Counted from the first letter of the stretch, positions 44,058 through 53,321 are shown. The stretch is 64,000 nucleotides of DNA from Chryseosolibacter sp044507775 (GCA_044507775.1 JBIQIY010000016.1:62001-126000); one strand, 5' to 3'. Made by a program: numbers and translations. The notes: generated by a model not told the origin, from the letters alone.

Positions 44058-44342
44058 CTAACCTTCCTCGATCCTCACCCCGTGCCAAAAGGCTACGTGT
44101 CCTGCGATGTTGTCATAGCCTTCGCTCGGCGACGGATAGTACCACGCTGCGTTTTCGTTGAGCTTGCCGTCGACATTGACGTTGAAGTAACTCGCTTCTC
44201 CTTTATAGGGACATGTGGACTGAAATCTTGAATGGGAGAAATACTCTTTCGTTAAACTGGTTTCGGGAAAATAGTGATTTCCTTCCAACGTGATCGTGCT
44301 ATCGCTCTGTGCAATGATCTTGTTATTCCAAATAGCCTTCAT
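44058..44342 (-). CDS. DUF427-domain protein
   Basis: A 94-residue protein of the DUF427 family: MKAIWNNKIIAQSDSTITLE, EGNHYFPETSL, TCPYKGEASYFNVNVDG, AWYYPSPSEGYDNIAGHVAF and HGVRIEE. The STCPYKG-type motif and the WYYP segment are family marks. The family is small and cytosolic, with no established function, and is widespread next to redox and stress genes. It follows the MsrB-MsrA gene by 10 bases, so the two are probably cotranscribed. Confidence 0.92.
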   Translation of the reverse strand: MKAIWNNKIIAQSDSTITLEGNHYFPETSLTKEYFSHSRFQSTCPYKGEASYFNVNVDGKLNENAAWYYPSPSEGYDNIAGHVAFWHGVRIEEG

Positions 44343-44352
44343 GTTAATACTG

Positions 44353-45327
44353 TTATTGTGCTTTTAACTTGTTTTTGAATAGCTCCCTGAATTTTTTCAG
44401 CTTCGGGTTGATGACTGCCTGACAGTATCCTGCGCCCTCGTTTCGATTGTAGTAATCCTGGTGATAATCTTCCGCCTTGTAAAACTGTTCGAACATTTCC
44501 AACTTTGTGACGATCATGTCATCGTAAGATTTCTGAACCTCCTCAATCACTTTCATGGCAGCCTGTCTCTCTTCTTCGTTGCGATAGAAGATTATGCTGC
44601 GATATTGTGAGCCCTTGTCCGCTCCCTGGCTGTTCAGCGTCGTCGGATTATGGGTCGACAAGTGTATTCGCAGCAGGTCTTCGAAGGAGATCTCTGCCGG
44701 CTTGTAAGTAATTTCCACTATTTCGGCATGGCCGGTCATCCCGCTGCAGACCTCCCGATACGTCGGATTGTGGATGTTACCACCACTGTAACCGCTCTCG
44801 ACCTTCACGACGCCTTTGAGCTGTTGAAATATGGCTTCGGTACACCAGAAACATCCGCCGCCGAAATCTATCTTTTTCTCGTCGACCGCTATTTTTTTCA
44901 GCGCTAACGCGTTGATACAGTAGCGAAGTCCACTGGGCGCGGGCCCGTCCTGGAAGACATGGCCGAGGTGAGCATCGCACGTGTTGCAAGACGCTTCGAT
45001 CCGAATCATCCCAAAGGACGAATCCTTATGGTAGGCGACCGCATTTTCTTTGACAGGCTGCGTGAAAGAAGGCCAGCCCGTCCCGCTCTCGAATTTTTCA
45101 CCCGCATCAAAGAGTTCGGTATCACAGCAGATACAGAAATATCTTCCGGGATCGAAGCGCGAGCAGAGTTCGGAGCTGAACGCCCGCTCGGTACCCTTTG
45201 TCCTGGTAATTGTAAACTGCTCCGGCGTCAGTAGGTTCTTCCATTCCTCCGCGGTCTTTTCCACTCGCTTGTCCGGCACGGGGTTTCCCTTTGTCGCAAA
45301 TTTTACTACATCAAGCCACTTTAGCAT
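44353..45327 (-). CDS. msrBA: Bifunctional methionine sulfoxide reductase MsrB-MsrA
   Basis: A 324-residue fusion that repairs both stereoisomers of methionine sulfoxide. The MsrB half (about residues 20-145) has FCICCDTELFDAGEKFESGT, GWPSFTQPV, the second zinc pair in CNTCDAHLGHVFQDGPAPSG and the active site RYCINALAL. The MsrA half (about 153-320) starts FGGGCFWCTEAIF with its catalytic cysteine and continues with SGYSGG, HNPTTLNSQGADKGSQYRSI and AEDYHQDYY. Both active centres are intact. There is no signal peptide, so it is cytosolic. It lies upstream of DUF427 on the same strand and next to the ergothioneine genes, in an oxidative-stress neighbourhood. Confidence 0.95.
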   Translation of the reverse strand: MLKWLDVVKFATKGNPVPDKRVEKTAEEWKNLLTPEQFTITRTKGTERAFSSELCSRFDPGRYFCICCDTELFDAGEKFESGTGWPSFTQPVKENAVAYHKDSSFGMIRIEASCNTCDAHLGHVFQDGPAPSGLRYCINALALKKIAVDEKKIDFGGGCFWCTEAIFQQLKGVVKVESGYSGGNIHNPTYREVCSGMTGHAEIVEITYKPAEISFEDLLRIHLSTHNPTTLNSQGADKGSQYRSIIFYRNEEERQAAMKVIEEVQKSYDDMIVTKLEMFEQFYKAEDYHQDYYNRNEGAGYCQAVINPKLKKFRELFKNKLKAQ

Positions 45328-45557
45328 TTGATTGTTGTTTTACGTGAACGAATTATTTCATGTTATCATAGTTGGTCCGCCGCTGAAATTTCAATTAGAT
45401 AACCAAAGCGACGCTGCTTTGGTGCGGGGGATTATAACGGACGCAATCTCGGTAACAAAGAGACAAATCTAGTCACTCACCCTTTGCGAGAGAATGGATA
45501 GATGGGACATTCGCCTGGACATTTTGTATTCAGCGCGCATGTGCCGTGTCGATGTGA

Positions 45558-46709
45558 CTATCTAGCCAGCCTGATACCTGTATACTGCCAACGCAGGTGA
45601 GGATGGAAAAAATTGCGGTAGCTCGGCCGACTATGGCCTGATGGCGTCACAACAGATGCGCCGCGAAGCACCATCTGGTTCACCATGAATTTGCCATTGT
45701 ATTCTCCCAAAGCTCCTGCCGCCCTCCTGAAACCAGGATACGGTTGGTAGGCACTCGCTGTCCACTCCCATCTGCTGCCCCAATTGAATTGTTCGTTTGC
45801 AGCTTCCCATTCAAACTCCGTTGGCAGACGCATTCCTTTCCATGCGGCGAAAGCCGACGCTTCATAGTAGCTTACATGAGTGACAGGCTCGTCCGGGTTC
45901 AGCGAATTGATTCCGTATGCCGTATAGCAATGCCATCTGTCATCTATCCAATGCCAGTAGAGCGGTGCATTGATCTGATTATTTCTGACCCAGTCCAAGC
46001 CTTCCGAGTGCCAGTATTCATGTTTGCGATAACCTCCATCTTCAATGAACGCCAGGTATTCACCGTTGCGCACGAGGCCCTTTGCGATTTTGAATTCAGG
46101 AAGAAAGGTCGTGTGCCGTTCCAGTTCATTGTCGAAGCAAAATCCTTTGCCGTCATAGCCGATATCGTGCAAACCTTCCGCTACAGAAATAAACTCGTCG
46201 GAAGAAAAATTATCCGCCACCGGGTTGGTTATTTCCCGGAAAGACGGAAACAACGGATTATGGCCAAGAATATATTTTATGTCAGTGGCAAGTAATTCCT
46301 GATGCTGTTCTTCGTGATTCAGTCCCAGCACAGTAAGCTCGTGCAGCTGGTCGCTCAGTGGGTGGCTCAAGAGTTGTTCCATCGCGGCGTCGACATACCT
46401 GCGATATCGGTAAATTTCCTCGACGGTGGGACGGCTTAAGTTTCCCCGTTGCGTGCGGATGACGCGTGCTCCCAGTGTTTCATAGTAGCTGTTGAATACG
46501 TATGGATACTGGGGGTCATAGCACTTGTATTCGGGGCAATGTGGTTGCAGGATGAACGACTCAAAAAACCACGTCGTGTGTCCAAGATGCCACTTCGGCG
46601 GACTTACATCAACTACCGGTTGCACTACATAGTCTTCTGTCTGTAACGTTGCACAAATTTCCTCACTATGTGCGCGCACCTTGCGATATTTATCTTTGAG
46701 GGTTGTCAT
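45558..46709 (-). CDS. egtB: Ergothioneine biosynthesis sulfoxide synthase EgtB
   Basis: A 383-residue non-haem-iron enzyme that joins trimethylhistidine to a cysteine-type thiol with oxygen. The N-terminal DinB-like domain holds the iron ligands: PPKWHLGHTTWFFESF (near residues 41-44) and GLNHEEQHQELLATDI (His132 and His136 by my count). The C-terminal formylglycine-enzyme-like domain has VTHVSYYEASAFAAWKGMRL, PTEFEWEAANEQFNWGSRWE and RPSYRNFFHPHLRWQYTG. The length fits EgtB without an EgtD fusion. Its start overlaps the last base of the EgtU-like stop. Whether the thiol donor is cysteine or gamma-glutamylcysteine cannot be told; no EgtC- or EgtE-type gene was found in the window. Confidence 0.94.
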   Translation of the reverse strand: MTTLKDKYRKVRAHSEEICATLQTEDYVVQPVVDVSPPKWHLGHTTWFFESFILQPHCPEYKCYDPQYPYVFNSYYETLGARVIRTQRGNLSRPTVEEIYRYRRYVDAAMEQLLSHPLSDQLHELTVLGLNHEEQHQELLATDIKYILGHNPLFPSFREITNPVADNFSSDEFISVAEGLHDIGYDGKGFCFDNELERHTTFLPEFKIAKGLVRNGEYLAFIEDGGYRKHEYWHSEGLDWVRNNQINAPLYWHWIDDRWHCYTAYGINSLNPDEPVTHVSYYEASAFAAWKGMRLPTEFEWEAANEQFNWGSRWEWTASAYQPYPGFRRAAGALGEYNGKFMVNQMVLRGASVVTPSGHSRPSYRNFFHPHLRWQYTGIRLAR

Positions 46710-48274
46710 TAGTTCAGGTTAACATGATTTGACAAGTCGCTGATAGTTATTATTCCCAGCCGTTTGGAATCTTCCCTTCGCATCATCACGGCATAAGTGT
46801 TATTGAATCCGATGGGTCTAAGCCAGCTAATCCCGAAGCGTTCGTGAAAAGCCTGTTTTACATAAGAGTATACTGTATCCTCACTGACGGTGAGCTTTCT
46901 TGCGGTTTCGATGTCGGGTTGTAGCATCACCTGTAAACCGGTTCCGGTATATTCCGGATACATATCGATCTGGTCATGCATGAGTGCGTCAAAACAGATT
47001 TTGGTTCCCCCCAATCCGGTTTTGGACAGAACGTCTAGATCGGTGTATCCCCGGATCAGATGTGCGTAGATGCTCGCAAGAATATATTGTTCATCAAAAA
47101 TTTTGGATCCGATTCGAATGGGCCCCTTGCCACCGGGACGCGCTGGCCTGTAGAGCCCTCTGCTCTCAAGGAATTCACGGGCGATAACAGAAGGTTCGCG
47201 GTGCAGATAGTCCGCCTGGTAGTTGAGCGCTGTCATGACCGAATCATTGATTCGACCTTCGAGGAGGTTGAGAACGGGCTCAAGCTCGGGGAATTTTTCA
47301 AGTGTTTTTTCTTTCAGGATGGGTGCGGCCTGGTATGGAGGAAATATCTTTTTGTCGTCTCGCAAACTCACCAGATCGTAAGCTCTGATGCGGCCGTCTG
47401 TCCCGTACCCGCTGATCACGTCAAGTTTTTTTTCGAAGATGGCCTTGTACATTACGGCGTCGTTTATCACAACCGTGGGCATGCGCAAATCATACACTTC
47501 TCTCAAGCCGAGATAACCGTCAGAACGTCCCATGAATTCCGGCGTAAATCCTGCCAGTAAATTTTCATTCCGCCTTGAATGGATAAGATAGAAACCGGAG
47601 AGGAGCATGATCAATGCAAGAGTGGTGACGGCGCCCGCCTTCCATCGGATCCGGGTCTTCTGGAGGCGCGACAGGATGAAGTCGAAAGCCAGCGCGAGCA
47701 GTGCAGCGGGAATTGCGCCGGCCAGCATCATGGTTGGGTTATTCAGCGAGATCCCTCCGAAGATAAATTCGCCTAAGCCTCCTGCGGCGATGTAAGCTGC
47801 CAGCGTTGCCACGCCGACATTAATAACGGTTGCAGTGCGAATCCCCGCCAGGATTACCGGAGTTGCCAGTGGCAATTCTACTTTTAACAATACTTGCCTG
47901 TCACTCATGCCCAGGCCTCTGGCGGCATCCGTGATTTCCGGGTCTACGGTGGTGATGCCGGTATAGGTGTTGCGAATAATCGGAAGCAATCCATAAAGGA
48001 ATAAGGCTGCAATTGCAGGCTTCGGTCCAATCCCCAGCAAGGGAATCAGCAGGCCCAGCAGCGCAATGCTGGGAATGGTTTGCATGACACCCGCAATACC
48101 CAGAACGGTGGGTGACCAATTCCTCTTCCGGCTGACGAGAATGCCTGCCGGAACGCCGACGACTACCGCTAATAATATTGACGCGAGCGTAAGACCGATA
48201 TGCTGGCCCGTCTGTTCGAGCAATTTCTCCCAGTGCCGCGAAACAAAGGTTAATAAGTCGCTGTTGTCATTCAT
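46709..48274 (-). CDS. ABC permease fused to substrate-binding domain (EgtU/OpuC-like)
   Basis: A 521-residue fusion. The first 215 residues form an inner-membrane permease with about six helices (IGLTLASILLAVVVGVPAGI, VMQTIPSIALLGLLIPLLGI, PLATPVILAGIRTATVINVG, and the EAA-type loop LGMSDRQVLLKVELP). The rest is an OpuAC/ProX-type binding domain (GYLGLREVYDLRMPTVVIND, ALMHDQIDMYPEYTGTGLQV, FHERFGISWLRPIGFNNTYA). In H. pylori such fusions, EgtU, import ergothioneine rather than betaine (published family knowledge). Embedding between egtD and egtB supports the ergothioneine role here, although betaine or carnitine remains possible. Confidence 0.9.
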   Translation of the reverse strand: MNDNSDLLTFVSRHWEKLLEQTGQHIGLTLASILLAVVVGVPAGILVSRKRNWSPTVLGIAGVMQTIPSIALLGLLIPLLGIGPKPAIAALFLYGLLPIIRNTYTGITTVDPEITDAARGLGMSDRQVLLKVELPLATPVILAGIRTATVINVGVATLAAYIAAGGLGEFIFGGISLNNPTMMLAGAIPAALLALAFDFILSRLQKTRIRWKAGAVTTLALIMLLSGFYLIHSRRNENLLAGFTPEFMGRSDGYLGLREVYDLRMPTVVINDAVMYKAIFEKKLDVISGYGTDGRIRAYDLVSLRDDKKIFPPYQAAPILKEKTLEKFPELEPVLNLLEGRINDSVMTALNYQADYLHREPSVIAREFLESRGLYRPARPGGKGPIRIGSKIFDEQYILASIYAHLIRGYTDLDVLSKTGLGGTKICFDALMHDQIDMYPEYTGTGLQVMLQPDIETARKLTVSEDTVYSYVKQAFHERFGISWLRPIGFNNTYAVMMRREDSKRLGIITISDLSNHVNLN

Positions 48275-49245
48275 CTTTTTCTGTGACGTTGGAACAGGCT
48301 ATACGCTTCCAGCAGGTTGCCCCACGTTGTTCGTTTCCATTCCCCGGTACGCGCATGTCTGACTGTGATAATCTCCTGGTCGTTGGTCTTATCCTGGATC
48401 AATTCCATGGCTTTCCACAAAGTTGTATCGCATGCGAGTCCGACAGCGGAGTCTTCTTCGCTGCTCTCATATCCGACGAGAAAGTCCCATAGATCGACAA
48501 TGGATGTTGTCCCGAATGAAAGTTGCAGATAATCGCTTGAAAGAAAGTTTTTCACAAAGTCGTTGGCGGGATTGTACAGCAGTTCTGCCGGCGCGCCCGA
48601 TTGAATGAGCTTTCCCTTTTCCACCACGCAAATGGTACCGCCCAACTCAAATGCTTCGCGTATATCATGGGAGACCATGACAATCGTTTTTTTCTGAAAT
48701 TCATCCAGCTGTGTGAATTCTTCGCGGATCGTTTGCTTTGTAATAGTGTCCAGCGAGCTGAACGGCTCGTCCATCAGCAGGATTGGAGCATTCGCCGCAA
48801 GCGCACGCGCGAGGTTGACCCGCTGTGCTTCGCCACCGCTTAGTTCATGCGGACTTTTCGAAAGATACGCCTGGGGTAAACCCAGTTTGCCCATGAGTTC
48901 GATTGTCCTGTTTCGGATGGATTGTTTGTTCCAACCCAGAAGCTTTGGAACAACCGCGATGTTCTCTTCAACCGTGTAGTGTGGAAAAAGGCTGTTGCGT
49001 TGCAGCACATAGCCGATTTGTCGTCGCAATTCATTTCCGGGCTGCTCAGCAATGTTTACGCCATTGATCATTATTGCACCTGTCGACGGCTTGACGAGGC
49101 CATTGATCATTCGAAGCAAGGTGGTTTTTCCGCTGCCACTCGGACCGAGCAGCACAACATGTTCGCCGGCAGCGATCTCAAGACTGAAATCATGGATCGC
49201 CGGAATTTCTCCATAGGATTTGGTTACATGATGAATACTGATCAT
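48271..49245 (-). CDS. ABC transporter ATPase (EgtV/OpuCA-like)
   Basis: A 324-residue ATPase: Walker A GPSGSGKTTLLRM, Q-loop GYVLQRNSLFPHYTVEENI, signature LSGGEAQRVNLARALA, Walker B ILLMDEPFSSLD and H-loop VMVSHDI. The C-terminal 90 residues (FLSSDYLQLSFGTTSIVDLW, VGLACDTTLWKAMELIQDKT) resemble the CBS-type regulatory tail of OpuCA ATPases. Start and stop each overlap the neighbours by four bases, so it is translationally coupled both to the flavin reductase and to the EgtU-like permease and works with the latter. Confidence 0.92.
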   Translation of the reverse strand: MISIHHVTKSYGEIPAIHDFSLEIAAGEHVVLLGPSGSGKTTLLRMINGLVKPSTGAIMINGVNIAEQPGNELRRQIGYVLQRNSLFPHYTVEENIAVVPKLLGWNKQSIRNRTIELMGKLGLPQAYLSKSPHELSGGEAQRVNLARALAANAPILLMDEPFSSLDTITKQTIREEFTQLDEFQKKTIVMVSHDIREAFELGGTICVVEKGKLIQSGAPAELLYNPANDFVKNFLSSDYLQLSFGTTSIVDLWDFLVGYESSEEDSAVGLACDTTLWKAMELIQDKTNDQEIITVRHARTGEWKRTTWGNLLEAYSLFQRHRKR

Positions 49246-50642
49246 GGAATTCCGGCTTGCAGATGAGCTGCATTAAACAAATTGTTTATCGATTCCGCGT
49301 AGGTCGGATGCGCGAACATTGTGTCTCGCAGTTGTTCATACGTAAGTCCGCCCGCCATTGCCATTTGCAACAATGACATTAGTTCACCACCACCGGAACA
49401 TATTACGGCGGCACCCAGAAGCATTTTGGTTTTGTTGTCGATGATGGCTTTAATGAACCCCGAAGTTTCACCGGTTTCAACAGCCCTCGCGATAGAACTT
49501 GTTTTCATTTTCGCGACGGAAAATTCCAGGCCTTTTTCGCGTGCGGCTTTTTCAGTGAGCCCGATTCGCCCGAGTTCAGGATCGGTGAAAACACAATAGG
49601 GGATGAGCCGATTGCGAATGGAGGACTGTTTGCCTTCGAAAATATTCTGGCTTAGCACGACGTAATCATGGTAAGAGACATGCGTGAATGCCGGCCCGCC
49701 CTTTACGTCACCGAGTGCATAAATACCGGGGACCGTCGTTTCCAAATGATCATTTACAGAAATATATCCGTCTTTGGTGGTTTGGATAGAGGTCCTCGAC
49801 AAATTAAGGTCCTCCGTGTTGGGTGTTCTGCCGGTTGCCACCAAAAGGTGCGTGGCGGATAATGTCGCCGGTTGGCCGGAAACCAGAATTTCGATATCGA
49901 TGCGATTTTCTTCTTTGCTGATAGCGCGTTTGACCTCTGCATTTGAAATGAACTGGACTCCTTCTCTTTCCAGGATTTCCCTGATCTCGAGCGCCACGTC
50001 CTCGTCTTCATTTTTCAATCCACGGGGAGACCTTTCGATAATTGTGACCAGGCTGCCGATGCGGCAATAAATTTGTGCAAACTCAAGTGCGATGTAGCCA
50101 CCACCTATTATGACCAGATGTTCCGGTAACTGATCGAGTTCCAGGATGGTCGTGGAGGTAAGATATTTTGTGGTACCCAGGCCTTCAACGTCCGGGATGC
50201 GCGGACGCGTTCCGGTATTAATAAATATCAATTCGGCGGTCAGGTGTGTTCGGGAATTGTCGTTCAGTTGCACCTGCACTTCCTTGTCATTTACAAAGCT
50301 GCCTTTTCCTCTGAAGATCGTCACGTTTGGATCCTGAATCAAGGAGTCTTCCAGCCCCGTCCGGAAACGGGTGACTATGTTGTCTTTCCGCCGGACTATT
50401 GCTTGATAATCCACTACGTCATCAACGATAGTGAGGCCATGTTCGACAGCATGTCTCGCATCGTAGATTTTCTTCGCCGAGCCGACCATGGCTTTTGTGG
50501 GCGTGCATCCATAGTTGATGCAAGTTCCGCCCACCTGGGATGATTCAATCAGGGCAACGCGACGCCCTTCTTTCGAAAGTCTTCGTGCCAACGGATTGCC
50601 GGCCTGGCCCGCGCCGATGATAATTGCATCAAATGTCTCCAT
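49242..50642 (-). CDS. MerA-like flavin pyridine-nucleotide disulfide reductase
   Basis: A 466-residue FAD enzyme of the class-I disulfide reductase family. FAD-binding AIIIGAGQAGNPLARRLSKE, redox-active pair in GGTCINYGCTPTKAMV, NAD(P)H-binding VIIGGGYIALEFAQIYCRIG, and the dimer-interface ending FAHPTYAESINNLF with the conserved His-Glu. There is no metal-binding N-terminal domain, so it is not a mercury-dedicated MerA. Its coupling with ergothioneine synthesis and import genes suggests reduction of the disulfide or a related form of ergothioneine, or recycling of a thiol used with it (inference). The ATG at 50642 is preferred over 50675 because it starts at the FAD fold and clears the egtD gene. 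Confidence 0.9.
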   Translation of the reverse strand: METFDAIIIGAGQAGNPLARRLSKEGRRVALIESSQVGGTCINYGCTPTKAMVGSAKKIYDARHAVEHGLTIVDDVVDYQAIVRRKDNIVTRFRTGLEDSLIQDPNVTIFRGKGSFVNDKEVQVQLNDNSRTHLTAELIFINTGTRPRIPDVEGLGTTKYLTSTTILELDQLPEHLVIIGGGYIALEFAQIYCRIGSLVTIIERSPRGLKNEDEDVALEIREILEREGVQFISNAEVKRAISKEENRIDIEILVSGQPATLSATHLLVATGRTPNTEDLNLSRTSIQTTKDGYISVNDHLETTVPGIYALGDVKGGPAFTHVSYHDYVVLSQNIFEGKQSSIRNRLIPYCVFTDPELGRIGLTEKAAREKGLEFSVAKMKTSSIARAVETGETSGFIKAIIDNKTKMLLGAAVICSGGGELMSLLQMAMAGGLTYEQLRDTMFAHPTYAESINNLFNAAHLQAGIP

Positions 50643-50652
50643 TGCTATTGCG

Positions 50653-51636
50653 TTAGATAGCCGTCCAAATCGCATCCATGAACCAGGATTTGCTGTCCAT
50701 TAACTCGGTGGTGTGTTCAAATCCGTTTTCTATCGCCATGCGCCGAATCTGTTTCGCAGAATACTTTTGCGAAATTTCCGTCCAGATGCATTCGTCCTTG
50801 TCAAATATAATTTCAGCTCCCGGAAAGTGAACGCTCATTGCTTCCAGAGAAACGAGATAGCTTTTTGCGGCGCCTGTCATCGGGTCGTAGCTGCAATAGT
50901 GTTCGAATTGGTCAACTTTGAAGTCCGCATCCAGTTCACGGTTGATCCGACGCAAGAGGTTTAAATTAAACTCTTGCGTGAGGCCTTCTGTGTCATCATA
51001 GGCGCGCCTGACAATGGCCGGATGTTTGATCATGTCAAATCCAATGATGCATTGGTCGCCGGGCTGCAGGTAGCCGCGCAAGGTCTTGCAAAACCGATTG
51101 CTTTCGGCAATGGTCATATTTCCAATGTTACCGCCCAGGCACATCACCACCTTGCGCTTGTTGTTGTCGGAGCAATGACTTTCAAGCGCGGTAAAATAGT
51201 CGCCAATCAGCCCTTTAAAAGCCAATCCTGGAAGTTTTACCGGTAAGATCGAATCCAGTTGCCGGATCACATTCGCGGATATGTCAATGGGCACATAGTT
51301 GAATGGCACATTGGTTGAAGCAAGGGTCTTGAGCAGGTGAATTGATTTTGTACAATCGCCCGGTCCTAATTCGATCAGCTCGAAACTTTTGCCTTCTCCG
51401 AGTATGGAAGCGGTGATCGCATCGCTTTGACCGGCAAAAATTTCCATCTCGCAGTTGGTGAGATAGTAGTCCGGCGATGACATGATCGCCTGGAAGAGAC
51501 TATCACCTTTCCTATCGTAAAAGTATTTTGAGGGTAACTGTTTTGGCTGTTGAGTCAGCCCGCGGATAACATCGGCGTAGAATTGCGTGTTCTCCGCGCT
51601 CGTGCTGGTCTTTCCGATAGCCGTTGATGTTAACAT
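50653..51636 (-). CDS. egtD: L-histidine N-alpha-methyltransferase EgtD
   Basis: A 327-residue SAM-dependent enzyme that trimethylates histidine, the first step of ergothioneine synthesis. The family is seen in LTQQPKQLPSKYFYDRKGDS with LFQAIMSSPDYYLTNCEMEI, the SAM site FELIELGPGDCTKSIHLLK, VVMCLGGNIGNM, and the C-terminal ALYFYV-like EHYCSYDPMTGAAKSYLVSL and WTEISQKYSAKQIRRMAIEN. It is the promoter-proximal gene of the five-gene operon, 10 bases before the flavin reductase. Confidence 0.94.
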   Translation of the reverse strand: MLTSTAIGKTSTSAENTQFYADVIRGLTQQPKQLPSKYFYDRKGDSLFQAIMSSPDYYLTNCEMEIFAGQSDAITASILGEGKSFELIELGPGDCTKSIHLLKTLASTNVPFNYVPIDISANVIRQLDSILPVKLPGLAFKGLIGDYFTALESHCSDNNKRKVVMCLGGNIGNMTIAESNRFCKTLRGYLQPGDQCIIGFDMIKHPAIVRRAYDDTEGLTQEFNLNLLRRINRELDADFKVDQFEHYCSYDPMTGAAKSYLVSLEAMSVHFPGAEIIFDKDECIWTEISQKYSAKQIRRMAIENGFEHTTELMDSKSWFMDAIWTAI

Positions 51637-51888
51637 ACTGTGCCTGGAGGGATTATAGTGTTAATAAAAGTTTGATGCGCGCGAGACGGCAACGCTGCAA
51701 TCTACATTATCCTCGTGGGGCTGCAAAGGTTCAGCTTAGCTGTGACTCAATTGTCCAACAGAATATCCCACTTGTCCAGTTTTCAAGTGGTCCATTAGTT
51801 CGCCGTGGACCGGCGGTTTCGGGAATATAAGAATATCTGCGCAGACCCCGAAGATTTGCTCTGCGTTCCTGGCATGTTTCTGACTCTC

Positions 51889-52381
51889 TCACCACCTGCT
51901 GCTCGCTCCGCCGCCACTTGAGCTTCCTCCGCCCCAGCTCCCGTCACCTGACGAACTGCTAAATCCCGAGGAACTGCTATTGCCGGAGGAGGAGTGCGTG
52001 AGCTGAGCAATGGAGTACGACGATTTCTTTTGATATCCACAGAATTTACATAAATGCACCTCTTCACCCGATCCGCTGGAGTGATACGTTGGACTTTGAA
52101 CGGTCCGCTTGCTGGCGGAATAGAACGCCATGGTCTTGCACTTTGGGCAGTGTTTATATTTCGTGCTGTTGTTGAGATAGAACCAGTGCTCGACTGATTC
52201 ACATGACGAACACTTCCACACATCGTAGTCGATCGATCGCAACTTCTCTTCCATGAGTTGCTCCGGCGAAAGATACGCGTCCTCGTCCCTGTCGCTCAGC
52301 TTATGCATTGGCGCATTACATTGCTTGCAATCTCGAGGATAATTGCGGTATCTGCGTTTGCTGATCAGGTGGTAGACAAAA
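51889..52381 (-). pseudogene. C-terminal part of the TPM protein, shifted out of frame
   Basis: About 165 residues continuing the TPM gene in another frame: YHLISKRRYRNYPRDCKQCN, two zinc-ribbon-like CxxC pairs (WKCSSCESVE, YKHCPKCKTM), a third (HLCKFCGYQ), and a Ser/Gly-rich end with SWGGGSSSGGGASSRW, the usual tail of TPM proteins. The frame change lies at a run of four Ts on the minus strand (plus 52378-52381); one extra T would fuse it to the upstream part. It therefore belongs to one gene from 53321 to 51889. Confidence 0.75.
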
Positions 52382-53321
52382 TAAAGGGAAGCGGAAACAC
52401 GAGGGCCATCCGCAGCCAGTACCACTGCTGGCTGCGCAGAAACTCGACAATCTCATAATACTCTTGCGCTTTCAGGAAGCGGTGGATGACTTTCCTGGAA
52501 CGCCACAGACGATGGACAGCGGTCAGCAGGAAATAAAAATACAAGGAAAGAAAACACCAGGCCGCAGCATCGGTCAGCGAGCTGAAGCCAAAGAGTGAAA
52601 TGATAAGAACAGGTACTCCTGCGAATTCGAGTAACCAGGTCTCGCGCGTAAGACGCAGCTCCGGATATTGTGTGAACTCCGGTTTCCGGGAATTTCTGAA
52701 TCGTCCCTTTACAGCTTTGATGATGTATACTACTATCGCCGGCACGAAGAAAAAGAAAATCAGAAGGGTGACAAAGCCAATCCAGACACTCCCTTCAGAC
52801 TGCGGTTCCCTCAGCTCCTCTGCGTATTTCGGGTCGCTTAATATTTTCGTGACTTGCCCAACTCCCGCCAGCATGCCCGCATCGTAGTTCCCGTTCTTGA
52901 ATTCGGGTACCATGTGGTCTACCTGGATGCGCTTGCACACTACATCCGGCAACACGCCCTCAAGCCCTTCACCGGTATGAAAACGGACGGTGTGTTGGTC
53001 CTCGACCATCAGTATCAACAAGCCGTTGTCAGTTTCTTTCATTCCGATTGCCCATGCTTCGAAAAGTTCCTGTGCGAACTCGAAGACGTCCGACTCGCCA
53101 ATCGATTTGACCACTACGACTGCCACTTGTGCCGTGCTTTTCTCTTCCAGTGACCGGAGCAGGGTGTCGATCTGGCTAACAGTGACTGCGCTCAGAATTG
53201 CATCCGGATTGGAGACATAACTTCCATCGATAAGTTTTTGATTGGGAATCGACTCAACCGTCGACTGGGCCACTCCCTGAAGGGTGGCAAGCAGTATGAG
53301 CGAAAAAGTGAGGGCGTGCAT
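52365..53321 (-). CDS. TPM-domain (YgcG-like) membrane protein, truncated by frameshift
   Basis: A 318-residue protein with signal peptide MHALTFSLILLATLQGVAQ, a TPM domain near residues 30-165 (LLRSLEEKSTAQVAVVVVKS, NGLLILMVEDQHTVRFHTGE) and two to three membrane helices (WIGFVTLLIFFFFVPAIVVY; AAAWCFLSLYFYFLLTAV). The frame closes at VFPLPFILSTT, whereas the natural continuation, a zinc-ribbon and Gly/Ser tail, lies in the next frame. TPM proteins act in envelope or photosystem repair and may be phosphatase-like. It is either a mutation, a sequencing error in a short homopolymer, or a slippage site. Confidence 0.8.
   Translation of the reverse strand: MHALTFSLILLATLQGVAQSTVESIPNQKLIDGSYVSNPDAILSAVTVSQIDTLLRSLEEKSTAQVAVVVVKSIGESDVFEFAQELFEAWAIGMKETDNGLLILMVEDQHTVRFHTGEGLEGVLPDVVCKRIQVDHMVPEFKNGNYDAGMLAGVGQVTKILSDPKYAEELREPQSEGSVWIGFVTLLIFFFFVPAIVVYIIKAVKGRFRNSRKPEFTQYPELRLTRETWLLEFAGVPVLIISLFGFSSLTDAAAWCFLSLYFYFLLTAVHRLWRSRKVIHRFLKAQEYYEIVEFLRSQQWYWLRMALVFPLPFILSTT

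Noticed and set aside
43077..51636. Mercury resistance by the MerA-like reductase
   Set aside because: There is no MerR, MerT or MerP and no metal-binding N-terminal domain or vicinal C-terminal cysteines; the coupling to egt genes argues for a thiol-related role.
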